Origin: Brachionus manjavacas
Taxonomy: Eukaryota; Rotifera; Eurotatoria; Ploima; Brachionidae
Direction of reading: 5' to 3'
Length of the DNA: 64,000 nucleotides
Assembly: GCA_019054805.1 (NCBI GenBank)
Contig: JAHQIY010000001.1
Span: 186,001 to 250,000, forward strand
This document shows, piece after piece, positions 34,401-45,632 of the stretch (within the stretch, counting starts at the first letter, position 1; every line of letters begins with the position of its first letter). A model generated the notes under the pieces. The model saw nothing but the letters and a program-made list of their open reading frames with translations. It had not been told where the DNA came from and did not search any database. A program made the position numbers and the translations under genes.

Positions 34401-37400
34401 CCTTAAAAAAATGGTCTGCAATAATTCTGTAAATGTTCAAATTTTGCACACCATTAAAAAAGATACCCGATCCACTCTGCATTGTTTTTGCAGATCCATT
34501 TATATAGGTGAATTGAAATAAGTGAATTAAAATCAACTTCACAAAGCACCTCAAGGCGATGTAAAAAGTAAAAATAAAGTGTTTGAGTAATTTCTAAAAA
34601 TAAAATGTAAGGTGTAATTTTTGACAAAATAAATAATAATAAAAAATATTCTAAAAAATTTTAGTTTTGTTTTTTTTTAAGGAGTTAAAATTTTTTTTTA
34701 TAACTTTGAAAAATTGAGAAAAAAAACAAAGATGTTAATTATTATTTTTATTTTGATATTTTTATTTATTTTGGGGCAAACACAAAAATTTTAAGTATCT
34801 TTTAATAACTGACCAAAAAAATAATATCAGTAAATTATTGCAATAATTTTATTTTTTTTGGCATTGTAAATTTTAATAAATAAAACAAACAAAATATAAT
34901 AAATGTTCTTCCGTATCCTCTTCTTCTTTATTGCCGCCTCATAAACTCTCTTCCCTTGTAAACTGAAAAAAACCTTTGGCGCATGCAACAATTAAAAATT
35001 TATTTTAAGCCTTAAGTCTATATCAAATTACTTTGCTCAAAAAGGTACTAGAAAAAGAGATGAGCGCCTCCCCATTACCCACTAGAATAGAAAAGGGACA
35101 ATTATAAGTCATGACTTGACTTCGACTTAAAAAAATCAAATGTCAATTTTAAGATAAAATTTATATTTGATTTGTACCGTTCCATGCTGTCATGGTCGCG
35201 GCCACATAAATTTTTGATAGTAAAATTTCTGATCACCTTTAAACTTTGACAAAAAGAATAGCTCAAACATTTTTTAAACAATTTTTTTTTTTTAATTAAA
35301 ATAATAAGATTTAATTTTTGTTTCCATCAAACATTTTTTTACTTTAACAGAAACAATAACATAAAATTCAAATATATTTTTTTTGCTTAGATTAAATATT
35401 CGTTTTAAAAAATGTTGAGATTATATTTATAATTTTCAAAGCTTTATTTTTGGACTATTCTATATTATTATTTTTGAAAAATGATATTTGATCAAAAATT
35501 TTACTTTGTCGATCTAAGAAAATTTTTAGATCATTTTAATTTTCTGAGCGATTAATAAAAATTTTTAATTGTTTTTACTAAATTAATCTAACAATACCCT
35601 ATTTTAGTAAAGTGAATTTTTGAAAATTTTTTTAGCTAATAATGTATTGAGTCAAAGTCAAGTCGAAGTGCTGTTTTTGAATAAAATAGGATAAAATATC
35701 GATTAGCTAAAGAACTTCAAGTTAAAAGCAAAAAAAGTTTTGGTTTCACAAATATAAAGGCTTTTTCTAAATCTTTAATAAACTAACTAAAAAAATTTAT
35801 TTCCAAAAAATTAAACTATTAATATTTTTATTTTAAATAATAATATTAAATAGATAAACTTGGGTTTCTAATAAAAAAGATAACTTTTAAAAATGAAAAT
35901 TTATTTTTTAAGTCTTGATTTATTTAGCAAAACGTATTATTGGATTTATTGAAATTTTTTTTCACCATCCGATATTTAAACTACCTAATTCTTTAAAATA
36001 AAATATTTTGATATCAATTCTAGGTTTTTTGTGTAAAAAAAAAAATTTAAATTTGACAAATTTTTATGTTGAGAAGCAATTTTTTTATAAAACAGTCTGA
36101 TATTGGAAAAAATTCTATGAAAACGATTCCAGACTGGTAAAAATTCTAGTACTTAATGTTGTAGCCTAACTAGCTTGTTATTAGCCATTTGAATAAAATA
36201 AGTTGTGAAGTTTACAATCTTATCAATAATAATTATAGATCAATTATTACTGCTTAGTAAATTTTTTCAGATGAAATCAAATATTTTTTTTTGTCTTTTT
36301 TCTTTTTCAGAAATTAAATCAATTGAGCCGAAATTTATTGGAATAAAAATGTATTTTTAAAAAGAATCTCAAAGATTTTAACCAAAAACAAAAAAAAAGC
36401 CATTTTTTTTTCAACTTTTTGAATTTTTTTTATATTAGAATGAAAGTGAACCTATTTACACAATAGACACTCTTTTGTATGTAACCAAAGAAAGTGCCAA
36501 ATCAGGCTATTTGTCCGAAATAAAACCGTGTACAAACGACTCAGATGGTGTAATGCACGTGGTGCCCATTCAACCAAGTGTAATAAAAGCAATCAGTTCA
36601 ATTTGTATATATTTGCCGCAGAATTTACAAAGTCTAGAATCCAGACAAAGCGTTTGGAAGACTTTGAAAGAGATTAAAAAAAGAACCAAATCAACATTTC
36701 CGCTTTTGGACCCTGTAGAAGACATGGGCATCAAAGACAAGCTGCTAGTGGAGCTTGTCAAAGTATGGAATTGATTTTTTTTAATATCTTAATAAAATTT
36801 TTTTTTGGTTTTTCAGAAAATTGAACTACTTGAAAAACAAATATTGGAGCACAAACTTCACACTGATCCCGAAATGACCGAGCTGTACAAAAAATATGAA
36901 AAAAAAGCTTTGGTAAAATTTATTCAAAAAAAAAAAACAAGCTAAATTAAAAATAAAAATATAAAATTTAAGTTAAGAAATGAGCTGAAACAAGCCAAAA
37001 ATGAGCTCAAAAAAGCTTGGTCTTTATTGCAAATGGAAGACTTGAAGTGTCGCAAAAGAGTGCTCCGTCGACTGGGCTATTGTGATGAACAGGATGTGAT
37101 AGACACGAAAGGCAGAGTTGCATGTGAAATAGATACGTGAGTGACTAAATGGAATTTAGTTTCTTTTAAAAAAAATAAAATCTTTATTTTCAGTGGAGAT
37201 GAGCTGGTTTTGACCGAAATGTTGTTTAATGGTGTTTTTAATGATCTTAGCGTGGCACAGTGCGTAGCACTGTGTAGTTGCTTTGTAGTGACCGAAAATG
37301 TCAAAGAAGACTTGCCCAAATTGACCCAGGATTTGGCTGAACCTTACAAAATAATGCAAGACACGGCCAAACGAGTCGCCACTGTGTCCAAAGAGTGCAA

Positions 37401-37680
37401 GTTGGACGTGGAAATAGACGAGTATGTGGACAGATTGAAGCCGTTCTTAATGGATGTGATGAATGAATGGGTCAATGGAGCATCGTTCTTGAAAATTTGC
37501 CAAATGACATCCATCTTCGAGGGCAATATAATCAGACACATTCGCCGCTTAGAGGAGCTGCTAAGACAGATGAGCTGTGCTGCCAAAGCAATAGGCAACA
37601 CTCCTCTAGAGGCCAAATTTACCGAGGGAATTCTTAAGATAAAAAGAGACATTGTTTTCGCTGCTAGCTTATACTTATAA
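31475..37680 (+). CDS. MTR4: Exosome RNA helicase MTR4 (SKIV2L2), complete
   Basis: Five exons: 31475-33517, 36439-36762, 36817-36912, 36973-37136, 37194-37680. They join in phase to 3,114 nt, 1,037 residues (human MTR4: 1,042). Start is ATG 31475 ([10 protein letters not shown]), matching the family N-terminus. Walker A is SAHTSAGKT, then [12 protein letters not shown], DExH box FDEIHYM, SATIPN, and [10 protein letters not shown] (motif VI) in exon 1. The KOW/arch insertion follows ([18 protein letters not shown] across the exon 1/2 join). The winged-helix and helical bundle end in [17 protein letters not shown]4 is the ATP-dependent 3'-5' RNA helicase that feeds RNAs to the nuclear exosome (TRAMP, NEXT, PAXT). 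[18 protein letters not shown] and the arch favour MTR4 over SKI2. Oddities: a Gly tract after KRRR in exon 1 (around 32515-32550), and a GC-rich, intronless exon 1 next to AT-rich later exons. Confidence 0.96.
33551..33930. repeat. Minisatellite, about six units of 64-68 bp, in MTR4 intron 1
   Basis: The core TCACCTTTTAATTAAAGA or a close variant starts near 33555, 33621, 33688, 33750, 33814 and 33880. Each is followed by AAAAAAACAATAGC or AAAAATGATATC variants and a T-run. An inverted partial unit (TTAATTAAAAGGGGTTG ... TAGCTATTTTTTT) lies at about 34025-34105. It has no coding potential. Confidence 0.8.
34286..34557. mobile_element. Family C MITE with terminal inverted repeats, MTR4 intron 1
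   Basis: The left end CCTTGGAGGCGGCTTTGTGA continues AGTTCATTTC; the right end is the reverse complement of GCCTTGAGGTGCTTTGTGAA. The interior holds TCTGCAATAATTCTG and GCATTGTTTTTGCAGATCC, related to 6597-6900 and 28610-28900. No transposase; the target duplication is unclear. The rest of this 2.9-kb intron (34558-36438) is AT-rich without further supported features. Confidence 0.6.
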
Positions 37681-37683
37681 TTG

Positions 37684-37689
37684 AATAAA
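37684..37689 (+). promoter_or_regulatory. Polyadenylation signal of MTR4
   Basis: AATAAA three bases after the MTR4 stop codon. Very short 3' UTRs with the signal near the stop also occur at FOCAD (16712) in this window. Confidence 0.6.
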
Positions 37690-40600
37690 TATAAATTTTT
37701 GTTTGGCTATCGTTTTATTATTAAAATTTAATAAAATTTATTCTGAAAAGATTTTCACTTTTTTTACATCTGCCGGTAAGAAATTCATTCATCGTTATGT
37801 GAGAAATATCTATTTAAGATGATTAGGCTTAGAAGAGAAATTGTTAAATATTTGTTTAAATATCGGCGAAGAAAATAATTGAAGTTTGGAGAATTTTTTT
37901 TTCATTCATTAAATAGAGTTCTTTTTTTCTATTGTTGTGGGAGAAAAATATTTTTTATTTTTTAAATTGAATAAATAAAATTTTTAGGCAGATTTGACAA
38001 AAAGGTGTTTTTAAAAAATTGTCATTGTCGAAATTTTATTTTTTAAATAGTAAGATATACCCCAAACAAGATACAGTACTTAATTTATTTATTTTTTTTT
38101 GGATTGCTAAAAAAGTTCAGGGTTTGGTTAAGTTTGATTTTTTGAATTTTTTAAAAAATTTAAAAAAATTGTTGAATAATTCAAATTGATGAAAAAATGG
38201 CCGTGGAGCATTTAGTGAATTTATATTGTGTTACCAATTTTTTTAATTTTTTTTTTTTTAAATAAAATTTGCTGTTTTTTTGTTATTTCTAGGCAGAAAA
38301 TAAAGTTTATTTATATTAAATACATTGCGCATAATTTTAATTTTATTCAAAAACAAAAATTCAATTAGCTAACAAAATTTAATATTTAAAAGTATGACTT
38401 AAAACTTGTACAAGTGTGCTTGCTCGATTGTTTTTATAAATTTATTTATAAAGTTATTTGAAAAAAGCGTTTAATTAAAAGTGTATTCCACTTGATTTTT
38501 AAGGAAATAATATTTTTGTATTTTAGCTTAATCGAAACATTATTTGTCAGAATTAGATTTTTAATAGAATTAATTTTATTTTTCAGAATTTTAATATTAG
38601 CTTCAATAAAAAGAAATTGTAGAAAAAATCATTTTTATGGTCTTAATACCTTTTATTTAATCTAGCTAAAGGCATTTGCAGAATAATTACGAATATTTTA
38701 TCAAGCCCCTAAAAATATTTACTTTTATTCAAAGTATAAATCATTTTGCTTTAACAATCTGAAAACAGCACAAAAAATTTGCGTTAAAATTAATTTGGTG
38801 TTTGATTAAAGGATTAGTCTGTTAGAACATCAATTTTTCTAATTCCGACTAAAAATAAAAAATTTTTTCTATGGATACTATATTTTTAAAATAATTATCG
38901 ATTCTTTGACAATTTTGGTATTTTTAATGAGACCTATTTTCTACTAAAATCAACATATCATTTTTTTATCTAAAAAAATTATGTAAATCTTTTTTTTTAA
39001 ATAGTTTATTTTAAAAAAATAATTTTTTTATTGAAATAAGCCATCTGCTACCATCTGACCAAATACTTGATTTCAAGATTAGTTTTAAATTTATTGAGAT
39101 TAATTGTAGGTCCATACTTAGTGTCACACTTTACGAGTGCTATAAGCAAGGGTAGAAAAAGTGTTCTATTTCGCTTGAGTCTAAGTAAATATTTTATTTT
39201 TTAAGGTAGCTGGAATTTAGTTTATTATGTTTAGTTAAAAAAAATTGAATTTATTTTTAAATCTAAAAGTGATATTGTAAACGATTAATTTTGAACTTTG
39301 AAGCAACAAAATTTACACCAATTCAGAGAGTAGTAATTAATTTTATGAATGAATGATTATTATTAATTGGAAATAATGACGTACTCATAAATTTAGTTAC
39401 GCAATGCAAGAGAGGAAAAAAATTATTTTTGCAATCGGCGCTGTAGATTCCCAAATTTAACAAGGACCCGAAGGAAAAATCTGAACACATTTCATTAGCT
39501 TAATAAACTACTTTTTTTCTCACATGAGCATAAAATTGTTGATTTAAAAAAAAAGTTGGAAAATTTTTATTTAAGCATTTTTAGGCTACTCAGTCCTAAT
39601 CGGTTCTAAGTGTTCCCAAACAATTATATAAGAGTTTTTGTTTGACAAATATTTCAAGTTTAATAACAGGATTCTCGTTTTCAAACGAGCTACAGTGCAA
39701 AGTTTTCTAAACTATCAACCATAAAAAATTCTGATCTAAACAAATTCAAAAATTATGTAATAATCCTTAGATGACAAATTTTATGTTAGTGAATCCAGGC
39801 AATAAACACATTAACCTTTTAGTACTAATAAACAACATTCTTTAAATTTTACCAAATTCTTTAAGAACTAGGAGCATTTGTTTGAATGTGAGACTAAAAT
39901 TATGTCACAAAAAATTTGGGTGAATGTTCAGATGGCAGATGAAAATTTCCGCGAGTAATTACTTAATAAAATTCAGACCTAAGATTTGTAATTTTTTAAC
40001 AAAATTATTTAGACCCCAAATTAATTTTGAATTAAGTTGTTTTATCCCGACTATTGTATTTTTGTCTACTACAATAATTTTACAATTTTATACCTACGGG
40101 CTTCAATATCAATTTAGTCAACGAAAAAAAAAGGTTAGTAGAATAAATTTATCTGATGGGCTCCAAAGCATTAGCATTATGCAATCTACAATTTTCGCTA
40201 AATTAATCATCTAATATTTTAGTAGCGGTGAATTTTTCTAGAAATTTAATCGAGTTTAAATAATTCAAATGAATAATATTAAACCTAAGTCTTAAACAAT
40301 GTTTATAAATATTTGCTAATAAAAAATTTAAAACAAATTACTTGTCTTAGGTAGAGTTAGTTTCAAGGTAATATTTAAAACTTCCAAACGAGTCTTTATT
40401 TTAAGTCTTGGATTAGCTTTTAAATCCATTGCATTTAAAAACACTATGAAAATATTAGAAATTTAAAAATATTATTTTATTTGTAACTGTTATAGTTTTT
40501 ATTAAAAATTTAATTTTAATTTTTCAATAAATTTAATCAACTCAATACTAATTAAAAGTAATGTTAGTTAGCATTTCTTGGTTCATGGAACTCGAGTAAG

Positions 40601-41020
40601 TTTTCAACAGAACAACATTATTGTTTAAAATACATGAATCTTTAGAGATTGTGATAAATTGTTTAAGTTGGGCTATACCATAAATTGCTAAGAAATATTT
40701 TCTGAAAAAATTCAAGTTATAAATAAATTTTTATTTATTTGAAAAAAAATTTAGTGTAAACGATTTTACGAGCGTCTCAAGCTCTTATTTCAGCCCGCTT
40801 GTTTGTTAAATTTTGATAAAAATAGTTACTATTAGAATTTCATTAAATTGTTTAAAAGTGTATTCAACTAATTTGTTAAGTTGTATTATTTTACAGTGCT
40901 TAAAGGTGCTAGAAACTTTTCTGTAAGTTTGGTATCATGGTTTTTATCTTTGTTTCTCTTAAAATTAATTTATGATTCGAGAAATTAAAAGAAATTGAAA
41001 TTGAAATTTATTTATTTAAT
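37690..41020. other. Intergenic AT-rich DNA, nothing supported
   Basis: 3.3 kb without a recognisable gene, RNA or clear transposon. A 96-codon frame at 39924-40214 has no motif and lies in low-complexity sequence. Short homopolymer runs are frequent. Confidence 0.5.
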
Positions 41021-41975
41021 TTGAGGATAACGGGTGGCAACATAAAATCGAGACGAACTTAAAAGATCATAACTTCTTTAATATTTATCAAAATCAAACG
41101 AAATTTTGAGAGAATATAGCAATTTTATTCTAGTTTTTATTTATGCTTTTATCTTTCTTAGAATACTATTGAGTCGTTTGGATGTAGAGTCCAAAAGGTC
41201 CACGCTTTATAAAGTAGACAGTTTGGTCGACTGCAAGTCCACTTTTACATACACCCCTCTCAGAAATGACCAACCAAACAAGTAATTTCTGCTCAAATTT
41301 CTTAACTGGGGTATATTTTGTACTTGCTGGTGTTGCAGCAATGTTACTTGAGTAAAATATGTTATTTCCATTGATTTTACTATGACTGAGAGTGAAATAG
41401 GATTCATCGTATAAAATCCAAAAAATACAAATTTCTACATTTAACCTTAGCTACTTTTTTTTGCATTTCGGTTCGGTCAGGGATTTTCATCTTTTTTCAA
41501 GGTGTTATTTGAAGCTTCTTCAACAATTTTGAGACTATTTGCTGGCTAATATCAAACTTTTTGGCTGCTTGACGCTGACTGATGTTGTCTTTGTGATCAA
41601 AAGCCTTTTTTAGCTTGTTGAGTTGTACTTTAGTCATTTTTTTCGGTGTTTGACAAGATCCTTGTTTCCTTTCTGGTTCACTACCTTTTAAAATTCGGTG
41701 AACAGTACTCCTTGGAATTTTTTATGCCATAAAATGCCTCACAGTGAATATCTTTCCAAGTGATTTATTTTCGTTAAAAACGCGTTCACGCGAATTCTTA
41801 GGGCCTCTTTAGATGAATTTATTTTGGTCATTTTTAATTCAAATTGAATAATTTTTTTTTATCGTATTTAAATTAAATTTACTACAAGAAAATGGAAAGA
41901 GATTTTAAAAAAAAATAAATAGCATTACAAATGATACTTAAAGTTCGTCTCGAAACCCTTTATTTTTATCCTCAA
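41021..41975 (-). mobile_element. Tc1/mariner-type transposon, decayed, with terminal inverted repeats
   Basis: Terminal repeats: 41021-41060 (TTGAGGATAACGGGTGGCAA ... CGAGACGAACTT) against 41941-41975 reversed (TTGAGGATAAAAATAAAGGG ... CGAGACGAACTT). Minus-strand translation contains a helix-turn-helix segment (ISQRQAAKKFDISQQIV, near 41610-41550) and, further on, DESYFTLSHSKINGNNIFYS with KKFEQKLLVWLVISERG (near 41390-41250), a DDE transposase catalytic-region fragment. Stops, a frameshift and a short length show internal deletion. Boundaries may extend one base each side; a TA duplication is not evident. Confidence 0.8.
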
Positions 41976-42674
41976 AGATTGACAGTGTCAATTTGTCACC
42001 TGTTAAAGAACAATAAAAGATGAATGAGTCTTTTCGGTTTACCTAGTGTTGGACAACAACCCATGGTCTCAGTAGCATTTAAAAGTTGTAGCCGAATAGA
42101 CTCAATCAAAAAGGTCCAAAACATGGTAAAATGTGAAAACCAAGGATTGTTGATTCAATTAACTTAACAGCAACGATACTAACTAAGGTTCCGGAAATGC
42201 AAAACTTCAACTATAGCTTCAGCTTTAGTATGTCTTCTGGAAAGTTTATCTTACGAAATACTCCAAAAACTCCCATTAATGTCCATAAATTCTGAAAGAA
42301 CGCAAAATTTTAAGTAATAAGACATTTCGTAAAAAAAACTACTGCTAAACTGAAATTTCGGATAAAAGCTGAAATTTTAGCCTTTTTTTAACTCTTTTTT
42401 GTTTGGCTTTAAATCCAAAAAAACAATTTTTTCTAATTTATTAATTCCAATCTTTTTGTGATGCTTTTTTATGTAATCAATAATATCAACAATTAGATAA
42501 GTGTTTTTTTTTATACAATTTTGAAAAAAAGAATGTTTTTGGTCAATCTTTTAGACCCATTTTATATTATACATACTTATATGAGACTGCGTGGTAATCC
42601 TGAGGCTTGATACAATAAAACTAAAAATTTCAGTCTAGCAATAGTTTAAAAAGATTAAAAAAGCTGAGCTGTTC

Positions 42675-43205
42675 ATTGATGACTATTTATTTATTATTTT
42701 ATTTGTTTGAGTCAGACTCTTTCAGGAACAAAATTAAAAAAATTAAATTAAAAGACATAGAATCAAGGGAATATAAATAATAAAGAATAAAAAAAGAATT
42801 ACAGAAGTTTCCAATGTGGTAAAATATTGAAAGGGTTTATATTTCCAGAATAAATGTCTAATGTTAAGTAACACCTGCGCAATGGAGTCAGGCATAGACA
42901 ATGAAAATATTTAAAAGTTAAAGTACAAAAAGTACAAGAATGAAAATGTTTTTTAAAATTTTGATCTCATTGTATATCCATGCACCCATTATCCTTGAGG
43001 AACCCCTGCTTTAATTTTAGGAGCATTAATATATTTTCAGTTTTCCATGATTCTGGGACATGATTATTTTATAAGCAAAGGTTTAATAGACAAAGAATAT
43101 TTTTGAGCATCTGATTGTGAATACCATCAGAATTTCCCGCTGAATAATCCTTGATTTTGCTGATCACTAGTTATAGCTCTCCCATGGTTATCTCTTTAAA
43201 ATGAC
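42675..43205 (-). pseudogene. LINE reverse transcriptase fragment fused to a LINE 3' tail
   Basis: Minus-strand translation from about 43200 gives LVISKIKDYSAGNSDGIHNQ, then a segment with HVPESWKTENILMLL, the N-terminal part of a non-LTR reverse transcriptase. It jumps after a GVPQG-like word near 43000 to a C-terminal and 3' UTR segment, ending at 42735-42680 in TTCCTGAAAGAGTCTGACTC and AAACAAATAAAATAATAAAT. The palm core is deleted. The tail has a GAGTC..GACTC stem like the other tails in the window. Confidence 0.65.
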
Positions 43206-45282
43206 GTATTAATCATCAAATAATTTATTTTTTACTTAACTACTCATCAACGTTCATCATAGTGTATTTATTAAAATACTATAAAATTTCATGTTTACAA
43301 CGACTGAATGAAAATTGTTTTTCAATTTAGCATTATGTTGTAAATATGTTAAGATAAAATTAAAGTAATTTTCAAATAATGTAAAATTTGGATTTTTTTT
43401 GTTTTTAGTTTCTTTTGACTTATTGATTTTTAGATATAAAATATTTTCTTTAATTATTTTTTTACTAATTAGGCTAGAAAAAAGTTTAAAAATTTAGAGA
43501 AAGATTTTGATTCAGAAAGATAAAATTTTTAAAATAATTTAAAAATACTAATAGCTGAAAGAACGCAAAATTTTAAAACATTCTCAAAAGAGAACGCATA
43601 ATAACATTGATTTACTTAACTAGATATTTTTAACTAATTAATAAACCATAAAACAACCATGATAATTATGTATTTTTTTTCTCTAAAAATTATTTGGGGT
43701 CTATCTTTATAGTCCCATGATAGTAGTTCATTAAAAAGAAAAAAAAATTTTCATGAGACACAAAAGAATCAATAAGATCGAGTTTTAAAGTCTTGTGGTT
43801 ATGAAGTTGAATTATAAAATAGAGAAGCATGCTCTGAATTTAAATTTAAATATTTAAATTTATATTTTTTTTTATCATTAATTCACTTTAAACGAATATA
43901 ACTATAATATGCATTGTTGAAAAATTCTTGTATTAATTTACATTGAAAAAGAAATTAAAACAAAAAGTTTTATTTTTTTCTTGAATAAAAAAATTCATGA
44001 TTTGTAATTATCAAATTTTTGAAACAAGTCAAGACTTAATTTTTTTTTTTAAATTATCAAGTCCAAGTCATACTGTGACTTGTTTTTGACTTGTTAAGAC
44101 TTTTTTTTCTGACTTTTATACAAGTGTGACTGGATCTATTGAATTATGTGACCACAGAATCACAGTATATGAAAAAATTGCACTTACTAATCCGAATAGT
44201 TCTGAAGTAATAGTTGAAAGTTTAAAAAAGCATTTAAGTGGAAAAAAAGACCCTGTAGCTTGTCCTGTTTGTGGTGGTTATTTTGAAAAAGGAAGAGGCT
44301 AAAAGTCTCACATAACAAGAATGTGTTAAATTTGAAAAATTCATTGTTTTATTTTAAAAATAATCACTTTTTTTTTTGTTCATTTGGTTTTATTTTTGGT
44401 CACGTAATTAAACAGATTTTTTTTAAAGTTGCTGGTCATTTATTTTAAGGTCATTTAATCGCTTAAATTTTTTAATGAATTCGGGATTTATGAGGGTTGA
44501 AAATGTAAATTAGGGACTAAGACATTACTAACATTGCTAGAATTTATCAAAAATCTTGGACTTAAACATCTAGTAGAAACATTAGAAAAGAAATTAAAAA
44601 AAAACAATTGCTTCCGCATTTTTTTCTAATTTTCCGAGTTCTCTTTTGAAAATATATTTTTAAGATTAAAATTTATCAAGTCAATTTTCTGATATTTAGT
44701 GCCAAAAATCTGGTAACTTTTCTTGGTTTGCGAATGCAACATGATTCAAAATACAACAACTGTCAAAGTCTGCTCGTGATGAACAAAATCTCTTCAAAGT
44801 GTAAAATTTGCAGAGTCGTGCCAGAATTCGACTAGAATATATGTTGCACCATGTTGCATTCGTAGAACTAATAAAATCTTTTATACGATACTATTATGAT
44901 TAATAGCTCAAATTCAAGAGCGCAAAAAGATCTACATGATACAATTTACAGGAGTCCAAAAAGTAATTAGGCGACTTCGAAAAAGAGCAAAAAACACATT
45001 TTTTGACGTTTTTCAAATGGGTTTTTTGCAATGAATTTTTAGAATTTTGGAAAACCAAAGTTAGCGCTAAATAGATCATGAAATTTTCTTGACTTTGGTT
45101 TTTACTGATCAAAAAAAGGTCAAAGATTCGAAAAGTTATGCACATGGGAAACTTACAAGTGATTACCAGTCACTTTTCAAGTCACTTTTATTCTTTTGTT
45201 TATCAAAAACTTCAAGTATGATGTGTCCATAAGCATGATCTGTTTAAAAATTTCTAATAAATGTTTAAATTTAAAAAAAATT
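43206..45282. other. Gene-poor stretch with one short Cys-containing frame
   Basis: Mostly AT-rich. 44030-44125 has AAGTC/GACTTG words of family A MITEs. 44108-44302 (+) is an open 64-codon frame ending CPVCGGYFEKGRG, of unknown nature. 44735-44885 holds a diverged copy of the palindromic element at 62993-63252 (TTGCACCATGTTGCATTCG). Confidence 0.35.
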
Positions 45283-45632
45283 ATTTTACCGTAAACTCGT
45301 GACCATTACTCTTGGAACAATGTCAAAAATTGGGTTTATACAAATAATACCATCGAAACCATGTTATAAAATTTTTTTTATTTTTTTTTTAGAATAAACC
45401 TTGACGTTTGACTTTAAACTAAGAGTAAGCGCAAAAGCTTGATTTTATTCTTAGAATAATTTCGAATTTGTAATAATTTTGTAATAAACTTAAAAAATTG
45501 TACTCTTAGAATAAATACAAAAATTAGAATAAAGTTTAATTTTTAATTTTTTAATTTCGAATTTAACTCTACAATTAACACCCAAATTTTGACATTGTTC
45601 CAAGAGTAATGGTCCCGAGTTTACGGTAAAAT
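45283..45632. mobile_element. 350-bp MITE with about 55-bp terminal inverted repeats
   Basis: The left arm ATTTTACCGTAAACTCGTGA continues with CCATTACTCTTGGAACAATG and TCAAAAATTGGG. The right arm, about 45577-45632, is its reverse complement with a few changes (CATTGTTCCAAGAGTAATGG, then TCCCGAGTTTACGGTAAAAT). The interior is non-coding. Target-site duplication is ambiguous, so the superfamily is open. Confidence 0.75.

Noticed and set aside
39924-40214. 96-codon open frame
   Set aside because: No motif, no splice context, and low-complexity neighbourhood; open frames of this length occur by chance in such a long window.
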